Assembly: GCA_025618425.1 (NCBI GenBank)
Contig: CM046838.1
Coordinates: forward strand, 45,215,302 to 45,279,301
DNA length: 64,000 bases
Direction of reading: 5' to 3'
Source: Heliocidaris tuberculata
Lineage: Eukaryota > Echinodermata > Echinoidea > Camarodonta > Echinometridae
Below, piece after piece: positions 39,275-54,200 of this stretch; position 1 is the first letter of the stretch, and each line of letters begins with the position of its first letter. The notes under the pieces were generated by a model, which was given only the letters and a program-made list of their open reading frames with translations, made no database searches and was not told the DNA's origin. The position numbers and the translations under genes were made by a program.

Positions 39275-42200
39275 TATTACTATTATTATTATCATTATCA
39301 TTATTATTATCATTATCTTTAATATGTTGGAAAGAAATTTTCTGGGTGTATGCATAACACAACTAAATATTAGCTACAGAATTGTGCAACTAAAAATTAT
39401 GCTTGTAGAACATAAATGTGCTGGTTTAAAAATAAATGTCAACCTACTGGAATTGACTTTTTTCATATACTTCCCCTGAAATATATGTATCTGATATTTG
39501 TTCTTTATCTCATCAACTTTGATTTGCTCACAAATGAATACTTACATGCAAATGATGTCATTCATATCTAAAACGAAAGAAACTGTTTCGTGATTGTGTG
39601 TGTGTGTGTGTATACATATATGGTATATATATGTATTTATATAATTTCATACTGTAAACAAAAGGCCTATACATACTTTAAGTCCCTATTAGGGCAAGCT
39701 TCAGATTTTTCCTTAATACTTAAATCTCTATATATATCCAGCAAGAGATATATTAAGACTATATTCTCCTGTTTACAATCATCCTATCAGTTTTTTACCT
39801 GGAGATTGAGATGTCATTATTGGTGACCATTCACCATAGCCAACTCCATTTAAAACTCGAATCTAAAGAAGAGAGGGATGAAACAGGGATAAAATGAACA
39901 CAAAATTATCTGTCAGAACCCTGGGCATATGCTAATAGCAAGCCCTGTATACCTTTGATACACAAATTCTGAATGCAATATCAGATAGATATAAACAGAA
40001 ACCACTTTTGAATAATTTCATTTGCATGTCCCTTAGGAAACTTATTACGATAAATAAATAAAAAGCATTTTCAAAACACTTTGTCCTGCACATATCTATT
40101 ATTGTCATAAAGATATGATAAACACCTTAACGACAACCAAACATATACCTGTAAATGTATGATTATGATATATTAATCCCACAGTAAAATATTTATATCC
40201 ACAGGAGTTTTATGGCTCTGGAAACCTATATCTATAATACTGATACAATATAATAAAATACGATATAATATGATATAATATGATAATTTGTCATTTCAAA
40301 CTAATATACATGCATGTACAAAAAGCACACCTTATCAGAATCCTGTATTTTGAAACAGCACATGAGAACTTTACCTGAATTTCAAATTCACTGTCCATTG
40401 TCACTCCCTCAATAATGACAAACTCATTACCCATCAATTGGTTGGTTTCTATGGAAACAGTGACAGGATCAAGTGGCTCTGGTTTTGTCTGGGTATATCT
40501 GAGTTGGTATCCCTGTACATCTCCATTCAGGTAAGCTGGGCTTGCAGCATTCCAACGTACTGTAACAGCTTCAGAGGTAGCTTCAACAATTACAGTGGGT
40601 GCAGGGGCAACTAAATACAATAGAAAATCACAGACAAGAAGGACTGAAAATAACTGAAAATAGCTGAAGTACCAAGAAAATGCCTACAAGAACACTTGAA
40701 TAATAAATTTATTTCCTGGATTTGTAGGAGCATAACTTTGATAGATATAATTTCATACTTTGGATGTAAGATGGAATAAATTTCTACAAATGAAATCTAT
40801 AAATTAATTATAAAATTGTAAATGACAATTTGGTTTGACTAAAACGAGAAAAAATTAAAAACATTTCAGATCAAATATGAGATATCAGTTCATTTTTAAC
40901 AAGATTGAAGACTATCTTGCAATGTTCTCACTCCTTCAAGTTTGTGTTTTTTTAATTGCCTAAGATACATCTTTGCTACAATGTTTATGAACAAGAGTTA
41001 TATGACTAAGTTACCAACTGGTCCCTTTCATGCATACATTGTTATCTGTTGGATTGTTCTTCTGATTTTCTGTTTATATGATTTTTCTTCTTTTAATTTA
41101 CATAATTTTGCTATCGATACCCTATACATTCTTTATAGGGTCACAGACGCAAAACAAAAAAATCTAATCATTAAAAAAAAAAAAAAAGAGTGAACAGCAA
41201 ACTGACTTATCAAAAATGAAATCTTGCTTATAGTTTTTAATAGAGACATGCATGCCCACTTAAGTATCATAATACTTGAAAAAATGATTTGTCCATGAAT
41301 TTCTACTCTGTTACTTCACAGTTATTCTCATTTCAAGTCAATTCGTAAAATAATGACTGTTTTGTCTCTTACTCATTTCCACTGTTGTCATTGAGAAGCC
41401 CTCTCCTCTAGGAGTCTCTGAGTCTCTATTGTACACTACAACTTGGATGAGATACTTGGAGTAGGGTTCAAGGGTCAAAGTGTATTCAGAAAGTGAGGTG
41501 TTAAATGGAATATCAACAGATTTCTCATTGGAATCAGCTTCCCGTTTGGAAACCCCAGATGCGATGTCAGAGCGGGTGTAGTAAATACGGACTCCTCCAA
41601 CGCTACTGCGACAGTTGGAATCATTTGATGATGGATTCTAGTATGAAAAAAGACAAAAATACATCTATGGCGGGTGTAAGAAAAACTGCTAGGTAATATT
41701 TTGTTAAAATTCACCTTCATGTGAATGTCATATTGTACAGCAACATGAATGAGTATCTAAAACCTTTGATCATATTGAGCATATCTAAATTGATCATGTC
41801 TTTGTAATCAGGGATATCAAACCTTATGTCCACCACTGGAATTCTTACGAGTGGGAATTGCAGCCCATTAAACTTAGATAGAGGCTGGTGTTAATAACTT
41901 AATTCATTGAGATAATCAATATGCCTACCTCCCACGATACGATGATCTCTCCAGGTTGAGTCCCATTGGTGATATTCACAGACGATGGTCCTTCGCTTGG
42001 AGCTATAAGAAACAGCAGACAATATCTGTCCTGTGAAAACATTCTTTATTTCCTTTAGCAGTGCTCTTCCACTGCAGAGTATCTAACCCTTACAGGGCTT
42101 CCAAGTATACAAACATGTACCACTACTAAGACAAAGAAATTTCAAATCTGTCCTTTTTTCATTATTCATCTTGATAAAAATTATATTCCATTACACTTCA

Positions 42201-45200
42201 TAATTCATGAGCCTGTTTTGATTTTTTTTCAAATAAAACACAAATTTCCTAAATCCAAGATAAGGCATATAATGCTAAATTATAGGTGGTTATCCACCTA
42301 CACGCTTATGGCACCAAATGGGTTAACGTATAGTCTCTCCCCTCTTAAATCTTTTTTTACTGTTCTTGTCTTAAACATAGACAATTGATATTAATATCAG
42401 AAGTTGAAAGACTATGTATAAGATGTATAAAAGTCATTCAACTAATGCACTAAAATAGTCAACACCTATACGTAAAAGGTTACTTCAGTTTTTGAAGTGG
42501 CAAATTGCAATAGATATAGTGATATCTTTTATTTTGGGTTTAATTATTTTAAAATATTAGTAGATGCATACATTACAGCATAAACTGTCACACAAAGATA
42601 GTATTATCTCCAAATGTACAAATATGTTGGATATATCTCTCTAATAAAAAGCCAAACTTACTGCAATCAATATAATGTCAGATCAGAGCATTAAAAACTT
42701 ACATGAGCACAGAGTGGACCCTTTCACCTCCAATCTGGTCCCTTGGCCTCCTACTCCAGGTCTTACTGCTGCCACACCAAACACATAGTCTGTATCTGGA
42801 CTAAGACCAGTCACTGTTTCAGATGGTGCAAGCTGGTCAGTCCTGGTAACTTCTTCATCTTCTGCTTGTGGGTTGTCCAGCCTGTAGTATACTCGGTATC
42901 TATTAAGAGGAGGGTCACCTATATCTGTTGATGCATCCCAGGCATCCCACATCAGAGTGACTGAGTCATTGGTTGCTGCACTAACAACAGGTGGACTTGG
43001 AAGTTCAGGCTGGGCTATATAGTAAGAGGAAGGAAATTTGTTCACAGTGAACTAATGCAGCTTTAGAGAAACAAACTGCTTCTTAAAGATTAACATTTAG
43101 TTTTAAATAATCACAGTATAGTTAGGGGAAATAATGTAATTTTGGAAAGTTTCTTAACCCTATTAAAGGGGAAATCCACCCTGATTACCTGTTGAATCTA
43201 AAAGAAGCAGAAAAATTAAAGAAACAGATCAGTGAAGGTTTGAGTATGATACAATAAGAAATAAGATGTAAATTTTTGAATTGGCAACTCTGTGACGTAT
43301 CTTGCGAGCTCTTCTCCCATTTTCCCCGCATGTACCCGAAAAATCATTAATTTCCATTTTCTCTAAAGAAAATATTTGTTCATACATGCACCTTAGATGC
43401 AATCACTGCTCATACGTTTTTTACACAAAACCTGTATAAAAGAAAATATACTGCTTCATCAAAAACTAAGAAAATGAAAAAATATGAAATTTTCTGTACT
43501 GAGCAAAGCGGAGAGGAGCTCACAAGAGTTGCCAATTTGTGTTTTATTGATTACAACTTGAAAAATTCATATATCTTTCTTATTTCTTATCAGATTTTTG
43601 CTCAAACTTTCACTACTCTGTTTATCTCATTTTTCTGTTTTTATCCAAATCAACTAAATTCTAGAGTGGACTTTCCCTTTAAGACTGGGGTATGGGTATT
43701 TGACCCCCTGCCCAAGACGGATACAAAATTTTGCACTGACATGGACAAACATGTAAAGAGTACGGATACACAATTTTTCTGATTTAAAAAAAGTTCCTTA
43801 TTTATAACTTCATTACAATTTATGTAAATCAGATGACTATATTTTTTTCAAATTATATTTTAATAGAAACTGAGATATGAACATTAGTCTTTTACAAAAA
43901 GTTCGTGAGAAGCAATATCAACCATATGACATAAATCAACTTTCAAATTTAAATCCACTGTTTTGTATTTTATTGATTTATTATTTTTTTTATAGTTTTC
44001 ATTGTTATCTATTATGTATTTCTTTGTTTTCATAGCTAGCAATGTAGGAATTATAAAACTCAGATTTCTTTGCTGGTGCATGTGTACATCCATCCACTTA
44101 CTGAATTCTCCATCAGCTGTAAAAGGCTCACTAAAATAATTGTTGACATCTGAGACAGCACAGGTAAATATTTCACCGACCTTCACATCACGCACTTGAA
44201 ATCGAAATTTTGTATTTTGGAGTTTTCCCATTTCGTCTGGTAATATGTTATCTTGGGTATAGTTTCCATTGCCAAACCACCTGTAGAGATTGACCACTGG
44301 TTCAGCTGCAGAGATCAGATTCCCACCTTCCAGGCAACAAAAGAAGTAGGCATACTGTCCTTTGTTGGTCTTTTCATATTCAACAGTTAAAGCTGCATTA
44401 GGAAAAGATAATAATTAAATGCAATTTTGGGTGATAGTTATTAGGTTTTCTTCTCCTCTCACAGGTGCATGTATATTTCAACAGACTGAAAGTTTAATCA
44501 ACAATTGATTACTAATTATGATATTAACTACAAAGTCCTACAAAGACTGTAGGAATGTGTAAATACTCTTAAAATATGCAATCTTTGATTTGTTTGACAT
44601 CATGTGTTGAGTAGTGGGACCAAATGTATTTGGTTTTATCTCTAAAAAAAAAATTCAACTAAATGCAATAAATTTGCAACTCGAAGCAGTTTGGAAACAA
44701 ACAGGTCAATAGACAAAAGCATATACATGTATGTTCATAATGTAGCCTAATGTAGAGGGGAAACAGAGATTAAAAATTAAATGAGAGATTAAGGTCTGCT
44801 CAGGCTTCGTGTAACTCCCTTTGTCTTAACTCTTACTGTACAAAGAGGCTTTGCTTGTTTCAAGATCTTACCCAAACTTGAACAATGCTTACATTTGTGT
44901 TCCTCATTTGTTTACTATTGTATATAATGCAACCGCAAGAAAAGATCCTGTACAAATCTGCAATTTTCTCTAACAATGTCTATGTAGCATATGATAATTA
45001 TTAAATACTTAGAATGCTTGATTCACAAACTAAATACTGATATTTATTGATCACCATAAACATATTTCTTGGTGGAGAAATGTGTGATTGAAAATACCTA
45101 GTCTGTTTGTAACATTATATGTGACATTGGCCCAGTAAGAGAAATCTTTCTCTGTGTACTTGTGTACATGAGGGTTTTGAACAGCTTTTTACAAGTGATT

Positions 45201-48200
45201 TGTTCTGTAGTATCTCTAGCTTTTGAACTTTCAATTTCAACACTTTCCAAATCTTTTGTCCCTCAACTTTCAACCCAGTTTTATTATATTATGTAAATTC
45301 ATCTCTTGAATTTTTCTGTGTATTGCAGTAACTCCATTGGTTTCCTTTTTCTTTAAACTTTCTTTACGTACATTTTTGTCTACCTGTAATGTTATGTTTA
45401 TATTGTACCCTATCACCATTGTCTGTATTGTAACCTATCATTATTTTTTATATGGTATTCTATTATTATTGCAAATGTTTGTATCACCAGTGGAAGAAGA
45501 ATTTCCAGTATTGGACAATGAATGCATACTTATACTTATCCTTATGTGTTGAAATTAAATCTTGGAAGATAATAGATATGATAAGACGATAGTAGTGACA
45601 GCATGTCACTAGTGATCATTATTGTCTGAAGGTTGATGATACCGGTTTAGATAGGATTCCGCCATCAATTTTGTCATATCTGTGAGGTCAATATGCTACA
45701 GACCTCTCTCTCATATATATCCACTTTGGATCCTAAGACATTTTACTCACTTCCATCCAATGTGTCATTTCGTGAAAAAAGTGAAAAGCGAATTAATGTG
45801 TAGTGCGCGGCACGGACAATCATGTCACTTCGTAAACACAAAAACGCATACCAGATTACGCATATCATTTTCTTCACGAAGTGACATGAATGTTTGCAGC
45901 CTTGCACTGTTAACATTTCACATGAACAACTCTATTTTTCTACATGAATGGGTAGACAAGATTCTTCTTGTTCTTAACATATATGATTTATCAAATTTAA
46001 CTCATATCAACAAGTCAAATTTGCTGTTTTCAATATGCAAAAATTTGAATTGCGTTTTTCTCACAAAGCGGTTTGAAAGATCCGTGGGAGGTTGTGCCAC
46101 TTCGTGAATTCAGTGACGATATATTACTCATATTTTACAAGAGAAGAGGCCTATTCCCCTGACAATTTCCTGTTTGATGTGAGATATAGAGATCAATTAA
46201 TATGATGTACCATATTCATTGTGACACTTAATGTAATCAGTAAAGATTAATGCATACATTTCATACTTACGCTCACAATTTGGCCCATATCTACCAATCA
46301 TGCATTCTGAAAATATTAAAAAAGGGTTCATATAAGCATCTTATCTGTGAGCAAGAAACAAGATGAGAGAAATATAATGCATACTGCAAATACATTTACC
46401 ATATATTTCTTAACCCCGACAATGCCAAAGGCAATATTAAATGCTCAACATTGCATCCAATATTTTCTTACGACAAACATATGCTTTTGTCCTTGAATTT
46501 ATATAGCATTTAAAACCTATTGGAGACCCTTTAAATTTCATGAATGTATTTCTCAGGGGTTTCATAATAAGCTCTGTATTAAACTGGTTTAATTTTTTTC
46601 AGCCTAAGATTGTGAATTGTAAATGAGCAGGCCATGGGTTAAACAAGACATTAATCTTGAGGAGGCTGAGGAAGGGGTAAATCATCTGGGTCACAAAGAA
46701 ATAGTATTAACTTAATGTTTTTGTATATCAAAACTGTATTTGGATTTAATACCTTCCTCCACATACATTTAACCCCTTTTGTGCCACCAATTTTGCAAAC
46801 AATTGTCATAGATATTATGAACTTTTATGAGTCATTTTTTTGGTTTAATTCTTTGTTTAACTATTGAATCAGGCAAATACTAGATTTTCTTCTGTGGGTA
46901 TGAACTTCACATTGGATGCTCTGTTTATTTTAAGGAAGAATATTCTAACCATTATTATAGCCCAAAGAAAGAGTACCGTACAACAATCAAATTCTTGGGC
47001 TGGATTCACTGCCCAACAATCAAAGGGATTAGGATAAGCAAATTTATTACTTGACTTCTATGAACAAATGAGCCACAAGGATGTTCTCATTCTCTCCTTG
47101 AATAGAGAAGCCTTATATAATCATGATAGCATATCCTACAAAGACTTTTAAAATTGCATTCACATATGAACATATAATATGAATTTAAATATCTAAGTTG
47201 ACAAAAGTTTTAAATTTGTTCAACTGACCTTGACAGTTGTTCCCTGTCCATCCTGGTTCGCAGTCAGTAGAGCTTCCCGTACATACTCCAGTGAATCGAT
47301 CACACTCTCCTGACACACAGTGACATGTCTCGCTGCAACTAGCACCAAACTCACCTTGATCACATTCTAATAGATTTTTTTAAAGAAGGAAAAGGAACAC
47401 AAATATTCATTTCAGTGAAAGCAGCAGATTAGAAAAGAAAAAGTCAATAGTTCTTGATAAAAATTAAAGGGAAAAACAATGTATGACAAGCTTCAGAAAA
47501 AGAAATAATTAAAGTGTACCAATCATCTGAAAAAAATCATTTGTGTACTGCTAGAATTAATAAAATTAACCTCTAAACACTTTACCTGACCTTCATAGGT
47601 CAGTGGTTAAGGAGTATGAAGGAGTATGAAGGAAAAATAAAGAAACCCACGTGGAAACCAACTCCGATTTTGGTTCCGCGCGGGCCCTAATTTGTGCGAG
47701 CGCTTACGGGTGCATCAACTAGTCTACATACAAGTCATTGTAATATTCATTTACAGTTTATTTAAACTTGGAATAACTCTTTATAGAATTAGCATTTGAA
47801 GCTCATACTTTGAGTACAGTATAGCAAAATGGAACCCCTAACATATACTAGAGCACAATATTTTGGGGTCATTGGTACCCTTTAACCTAGGCAAAAAAAG
47901 TTTTGGCATCATGACTCGTTTACACTGTTTGTTTCAAGGGAAGGGGAAGTAATTTCACTTAACAAATATGCATTCAATGAATAAAAAGAGAGGAAAGTCT
48001 AAACATGAGTGCTAATCTAATTCATATCTATGTCACAGTTTTATGGATCATGATAAAAATATAAAGCTTTCACTTCAGTTGATTTTGATGAGATCCATGG
48101 AACTGTGATGAAAGAGTTGACAGATTAATGAATTTGAATAATGGTTTTTTATCATGATTGTTCAATTGCATATTTATGAGTGATACTTCTGCCCTGAGAC

Positions 48201-51200
48201 TGGCTTTTCAACCTGGCTAGCAATAAATTGGTACATTTTGTGAAAAAGCTTTTACCAAGTTGCAAACAAAGAGTGGTTGTATATATACATTTGGGCTTTA
48301 CTTCACTACAAAAAAATATATATGAGCTTCAGTTATTTCTATATCCTGATATGTGCTGTTAATCATAGTAGAGAAACTTCCAAAAAGAGCTAAAAATCCA
48401 GTTTTGATGTTTGTTTCCCATTTGTGCCACATGAGTGAAGATCAATGTTCCATGACAGTATCCATATTGACAGTGTTTCACTTCCTGCTATTGTTTACAT
48501 ACCTGTGGTACAGTCCAGTCCTTTGTATCCTGGTGTACATGAACATCCGTAGGGATCAGGCACACAAACCTGAAGTCCACTACATGCAGTCCTATCATCA
48601 GCAAGCTCGTAGTCACATCTGTACTCGCAGTTACAACCATAACGATTTCCACCACAAGCTAAATATTATGCAATAGATACATATGATAAAGATTGTTTTT
48701 CATAAATTTTTACCAAAAAATTACAATATTGCAGGCATAAATTCTAATCTTGTCCAATTTACTTTGAACTGACCCTACCTTAATATATTCCACTACCTTC
48801 AAATATATATTATTTTATAAGTGCTAGGCTTATGGTTATATAGCCTTATGATTATCACTTAGGATTGGGTTCCTTTTTGTATATGGTTTGGTTTCATCAG
48901 ACCTGCAGAACCAGATCACTCCAATGAAAACCAATTAATGATAATATTCCTTTATATCGTATAGCATAATTATATCACAACATGATGTAATATATAACCA
49001 ATAAGTGATCTAAGACAGGTTAGCCATAAAACCAATAGAAGGTAAACTGTATAGGTAGGGCTGGATGCTCACTGAAATACTTGGTTACATCAGGCAGCCA
49101 ATTTAGGCTGCAATGGACCTTGGAAAGCTGCTAATTATCAAGCCAGAATGTAAGGTGCATGGAGGGAAAATAACTTGTATTGTTTGGGGTATAATGGCCC
49201 AAATTCACGAAAGAGGTTTATCTAACCCATGGTTTAAACCTCCATAAGCGTAATACGTGCATGTCCACATGTCCAATGGGCTGACAATAATGCTCTTATA
49301 TACCACTTATTTACGCTTATTTTAGTCCATGGCAGAGGTTTAATCCATGGTTTAGACCATGGTTTTACATAAATCTCTTTTGTGAATTTGGACCATTGGG
49401 TACAGTCTTACCCATTTCACAGTTCTCTCCCTGGAATCCTGGAGGACAGATGCATATCCTTGTTTCATCATGACAGATTCCTCCGTTGTAACATGATGGA
49501 CAAATACTGGTGCATCCAGTAGATTCATAATAGCGACCAGCAGGGCATGCTGAAAAACATGACAACAATAATATGTGAATGATTATCTTGTATGTCTATA
49601 TCACGTTTTGAATTAAAAATGCATTAAAAGATATTTTCATAACAATTATGATGAACACTGATTATATACATTCAATGGAAATCCTACATTATATCAATAT
49701 CATAGAGTCTCCCTATCTACTTTCAATGAACATTAAGAGGACGCAATTCAAGTAGTACTTGATGCTTGTACACATAAAACCTGTTACTTCCACAGGTCCC
49801 AATCTAACTTATCTCACACATAGATTTAACAGGTCAGTATTGGGAGATACATGTATGTTCTATTTACCACATTATTTTTCCTCCCATTTCTTTCATTGTT
49901 TTTAAATGAATTTATCGTTAATTTTTAAAACATACATTTCTTCTCACGCTTTGCACATTGTTTGATACATGAATGTTGCCTTTTCTATCTTTGTCTCTCA
50001 TACCTCTCTTCTAGCATTATATTCCCTATGTATATATAGTCTGCAGTCTGTTCCACTCTAAATAATAATGATAATAATAATCATAATAATAATAATGGCT
50101 ACTTATATAGTGCTCATATCCATCACACAGTGACGCTCATGGTGCTTAGACATGAAATAAATAAATGAATCAATAAGCATTCCTTGATGATATGTTTATT
50201 TACCCCCCTCTCTTCTCTTGTCTTTCCCCTTTTTTGTTAGTCTTCTCTTTATCTACCAATATATCTTCATGAATATATTTCTACTACTTTTCTATGGCTT
50301 CTATATATTTATTTCTTATTTTGTCCTATTACACATGACTTACCTCTTACAATAAGTCTGAATAGTCCAGCTCTTGCAATTCCTCTCTCACCCCCAAAAT
50401 GAAGCTCATAGACACCAGCATGGGAGGTATCTACTTCTGTGATTGTGTAGACAGTCAACTGCTCTAAACCTGTGCCAGCAGAAATAGTCTGACTTTGGTC
50501 AGTTGTACCATTAAACCTCCAGTTCTTGTTAGTATCACTAGGATTATTACTGGGAGCAAGTTCTGTAAAATCAACAGTAACATTCACATCCCCCTTGCTG
50601 ACAGTCTTTGAGAACCTGCCACTTGTTGGAACAAACTTAGCTGCAAAGAAAAGGAAATAAAAAAATAATTTGGTGCATTATTTACATACAACATAACCAT
50701 GTAAAGGTAAACTGTGAGTAGAGTACAGTACCTTTTTTCATTTCAATCTTCAAAATTCAGATTATATAATGCAAGAGGAACCTTTATATATTGTATAATT
50801 GGTATTCATTACGAAACTTCATTGACATTGTACATCAACATGTTGTCTTACAATACAAAGCATATGTATAAAGAACATGAAATTTGACACTGCTTATTGT
50901 ATTGTACTGTATTGTATCATGAATAATATGACCTACCATGAGTCCCAAGTTATTTTTTTTTTTAATTAATAAAGACTTCCACATTGTTACCAGAACCACA
51001 TGTATTTAGTCTTCAGTCTTTTGTACGACTACCTTTATTTTACTCTGTAGTTTATTATACAATGTTCTGAATGTTGATTGATTGTTTAATTGAAGATGGA
51101 AATAAATGTTCATTTTGAATTTGAATTTGACTTGATGGAAAAAAATATGGCCAAATATACTTGAACGATATATAGCTTAAATATGTAGTGTGTTGCAACA

Positions 51201-54200
51201 CTGCTGATTCCAACAAACTTATAGAGACAAAGGTAATTGCCTCGACTGATTTCTCTTTAGGGTCTAATATGTTTAATGTGCTTCAAACTTTCCACATTAG
51301 GTCAACGACCGATTTTCCTTAACACAATAAGACTAATTTTTGTGAACACTAAAAGACTGGATGTTTGTAACTTTGTACTAGTTCATTACAGGACTTGCAT
51401 TCCGAATTTGATTTAGATCAATGTTCTCATCATTACCATGATTGCTTACTCAATATGATAGTAGAAACATAACAAAGTAGAACTCTTACCATCAGATCTC
51501 AAGAAGATTGTAGGTACGACTGTGTATTGTCCATCTAGGGATGCAGCACAGTAGAAGACACCATACGACCTATGATCAGCTGTGTTGAGATTTGTTTTGT
51601 AGGCCTGAATGGGTGGATTGCCCGCAGTGAAGGTAACACTGTCTGGTGGAGGACCATTAGCTGCGTCATTCATATTATTGTATGTATAGACATACCTCCC
51701 TCTTGACACAAGAGCAGCCAGATAAGGAGTACTTCTGTAGCACTCAAAGAAAGGGTTACCAGTCTCTGTGCTTGTGAATCCTCTACTGGTGGTAGATATA
51801 TATGGTTGTCCTGCAGGATGAGAGAAAAAGATGAATTTGGGAAAGCATGAAAATACTGAAGAAGAAAAATCAGTTCAAGTAGCTGCTCTGTACTGAATGC
51901 TCGGGATTCAAATACCATAAAATTAGTTTCAAGTAATCTAAACACATAAAAATCAAACAATATGTTCAGATTTTTAGTGTATTATGAGAGTAACATCCAT
52001 TGCAAACCTAAATATGTCCATATCTTTCCTCTCATAGATGATCTTCACTGGTTTTGTGTTAACAATCAAATATACATGTAAGACCTAAATCTCACTCACA
52101 AATGTGTCAATACGTATCCTTACAACTACCCCCAGGACAATTACCCCCCAGGACAACTACCCCCCAGGACAATTACCCCCCGGACAACTACCCCCCGAAC
52201 AACTACCCCCTGGACAGCTACCCCCGGAAAAATTGTCCTGGGGTAATTGTCCTGGGGGGTAGTTGTCCTGGGGGGTAATTGTCCTGGGGGGTAATTGTCC
52301 TGGGGGTAGTTGTCCTGGGGGGTAGTTGTCCTGGGGGGTAGTTGTCCTGGGGGGCAGATGTCCTAGGGGGGTAGTCGTCCAGGGGGTGGTTTTCCGGGGG
52401 GTAGTTGTCCGGGGGGTAGTTGTCTAGGGGGTAGTTGTCCTAGAATCGTGTCAATAGTCAAGCCCCAGTATATACTTATCTGATCTACTCCATGCGCACC
52501 CAAGTACGACACATGCTCGGCCACTACTAATATACTTAACGTCCCTCAAACCAATGAACAGATAGGTGATAGGGCTCTTTCACTTATCGCCCCCCAAACC
52601 TAGAACTCCCTACCTTCTGCATTAAAGAATTGCCAAACTCTCACATCATTTAAGAAGTGTCTGAAAACACATCTCTTCTAATTTTTCTTAGTTTGTACTT
52701 TTGTAATGCTATTTGTATCATTCTGTGTTTTTTCTCTGTTTATCTGTTACATGCTCTTTGTATCTCATGAAAAAGTGCTTTATAAATGAACTTATTATTA
52801 TCATTATTTATTGTAACAATTATTTCATTAACCTCTAGAGAATTAAAAGTACAATAAAACATAAGGCATCTTTCAGTGATATGTCATTTTAGAATCAATA
52901 CAGACATCATACAAAGTGTTCAGAAATAAAATTAATTGGAAATTGTCCCTTCGCATATAGAAAGTTTGTTAGGATAGAAGTAAAAACAATCAGAGAAATG
53001 TATCAATAAAGTTTCAAACAAATCGGAAATGGCAGTGAAGAAGTCTTGAAAGTCAAGATCAATAATAATAAGGCATGATGGCTCTGTTGTAGCATTGTAG
53101 CTTCATGGTTGTAGAGCAGTGGTCTCATATCTGGAGGACCCGGGTATGAAACCTAGTGGATGCACTAGTGTTCTTTGCCAAGTCCCTATAGGAGAGGACT
53201 TAAAGCCGTCAGTCCCCTGGTTGCTTATTTACATGCATACATAATTATGCTTTCTTAGCAGTCAAGTAAAATAAACCCCCTCAATCAATCAAAGAGATTG
53301 ACAATTAATGCAGCGATGTAAGCAAGGAATATTCTTCAAAATATATGCAATTCCCCATTTTTAATTCTTCCATATCCTTCAAACCTCAAAGCTATTTCCT
53401 CCTCAGTCCACAATAAGTATCCTGACAAAATTGTTCAAGTACTATTACCTCTTACATCCTTTAAATCTTAAAAACTGAAAGCAATTTGAAAAATAAAATT
53501 TTCTGCTGAGGATGAGAGTGAAGTAGGTTAACTCACATCTTCTAGAGCCAATGCCCTTCTAGTTCTAAAAAAGACAACATATATACATGTATTAACTAAA
53601 TTATATTGACAAGCCATGCATATAACCCTAAATGAATTTGATGAAAATAATAACCCATATGGCAGAACAAAATTTTTAAAAATATAAAGCATTAACCTTC
53701 AGATTTGTATGCTAAAATGGTTTGAGAATCAGAGATGGTCAAACTTCATCAAATCCATGGGAGACAAGCCACTCCCGCCCCCCCCCCCATCCCTCCCCTA
53801 CCCCAGCTAAAAACAATCTGTTGTATACTGTAATACACCCCTGACTACAAACTGATATACATATATGTGTGTGCCCCCATGCCCTCCCCATTAAATTCAA
53901 ATTCGAAAAGCTTTAATTTTTCTTCTTTGCTTAATAGTAGATCTTTTTAAACATACTACAATCTCCTTATAGTAGATCTTTTAAACATACAGTAATCTGC
54001 CTATAGTAGATCTTTTTAAACATACTATAATCGAGTCTATATTAAAAAGTAATATCTTTATGGAGTATTTGTGAAAAAACATTTGAGACCTGAGGCTCTG
54101 CCCCATCCTCTCTACGACTCCCGGTCTGTCTGCTCTAAGAGTTTCAAATTCATGATGTGGAGCCTTTTGAAGATTGCATTCATCATCTCACTTTATAGTT

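Noticed and set aside
52120..52443. Possible CRISPR array or coding repeat
   Set aside because: Units are contiguous with no unique spacers and reverse orientation; the setting is a eukaryotic intron. It is a minisatellite.
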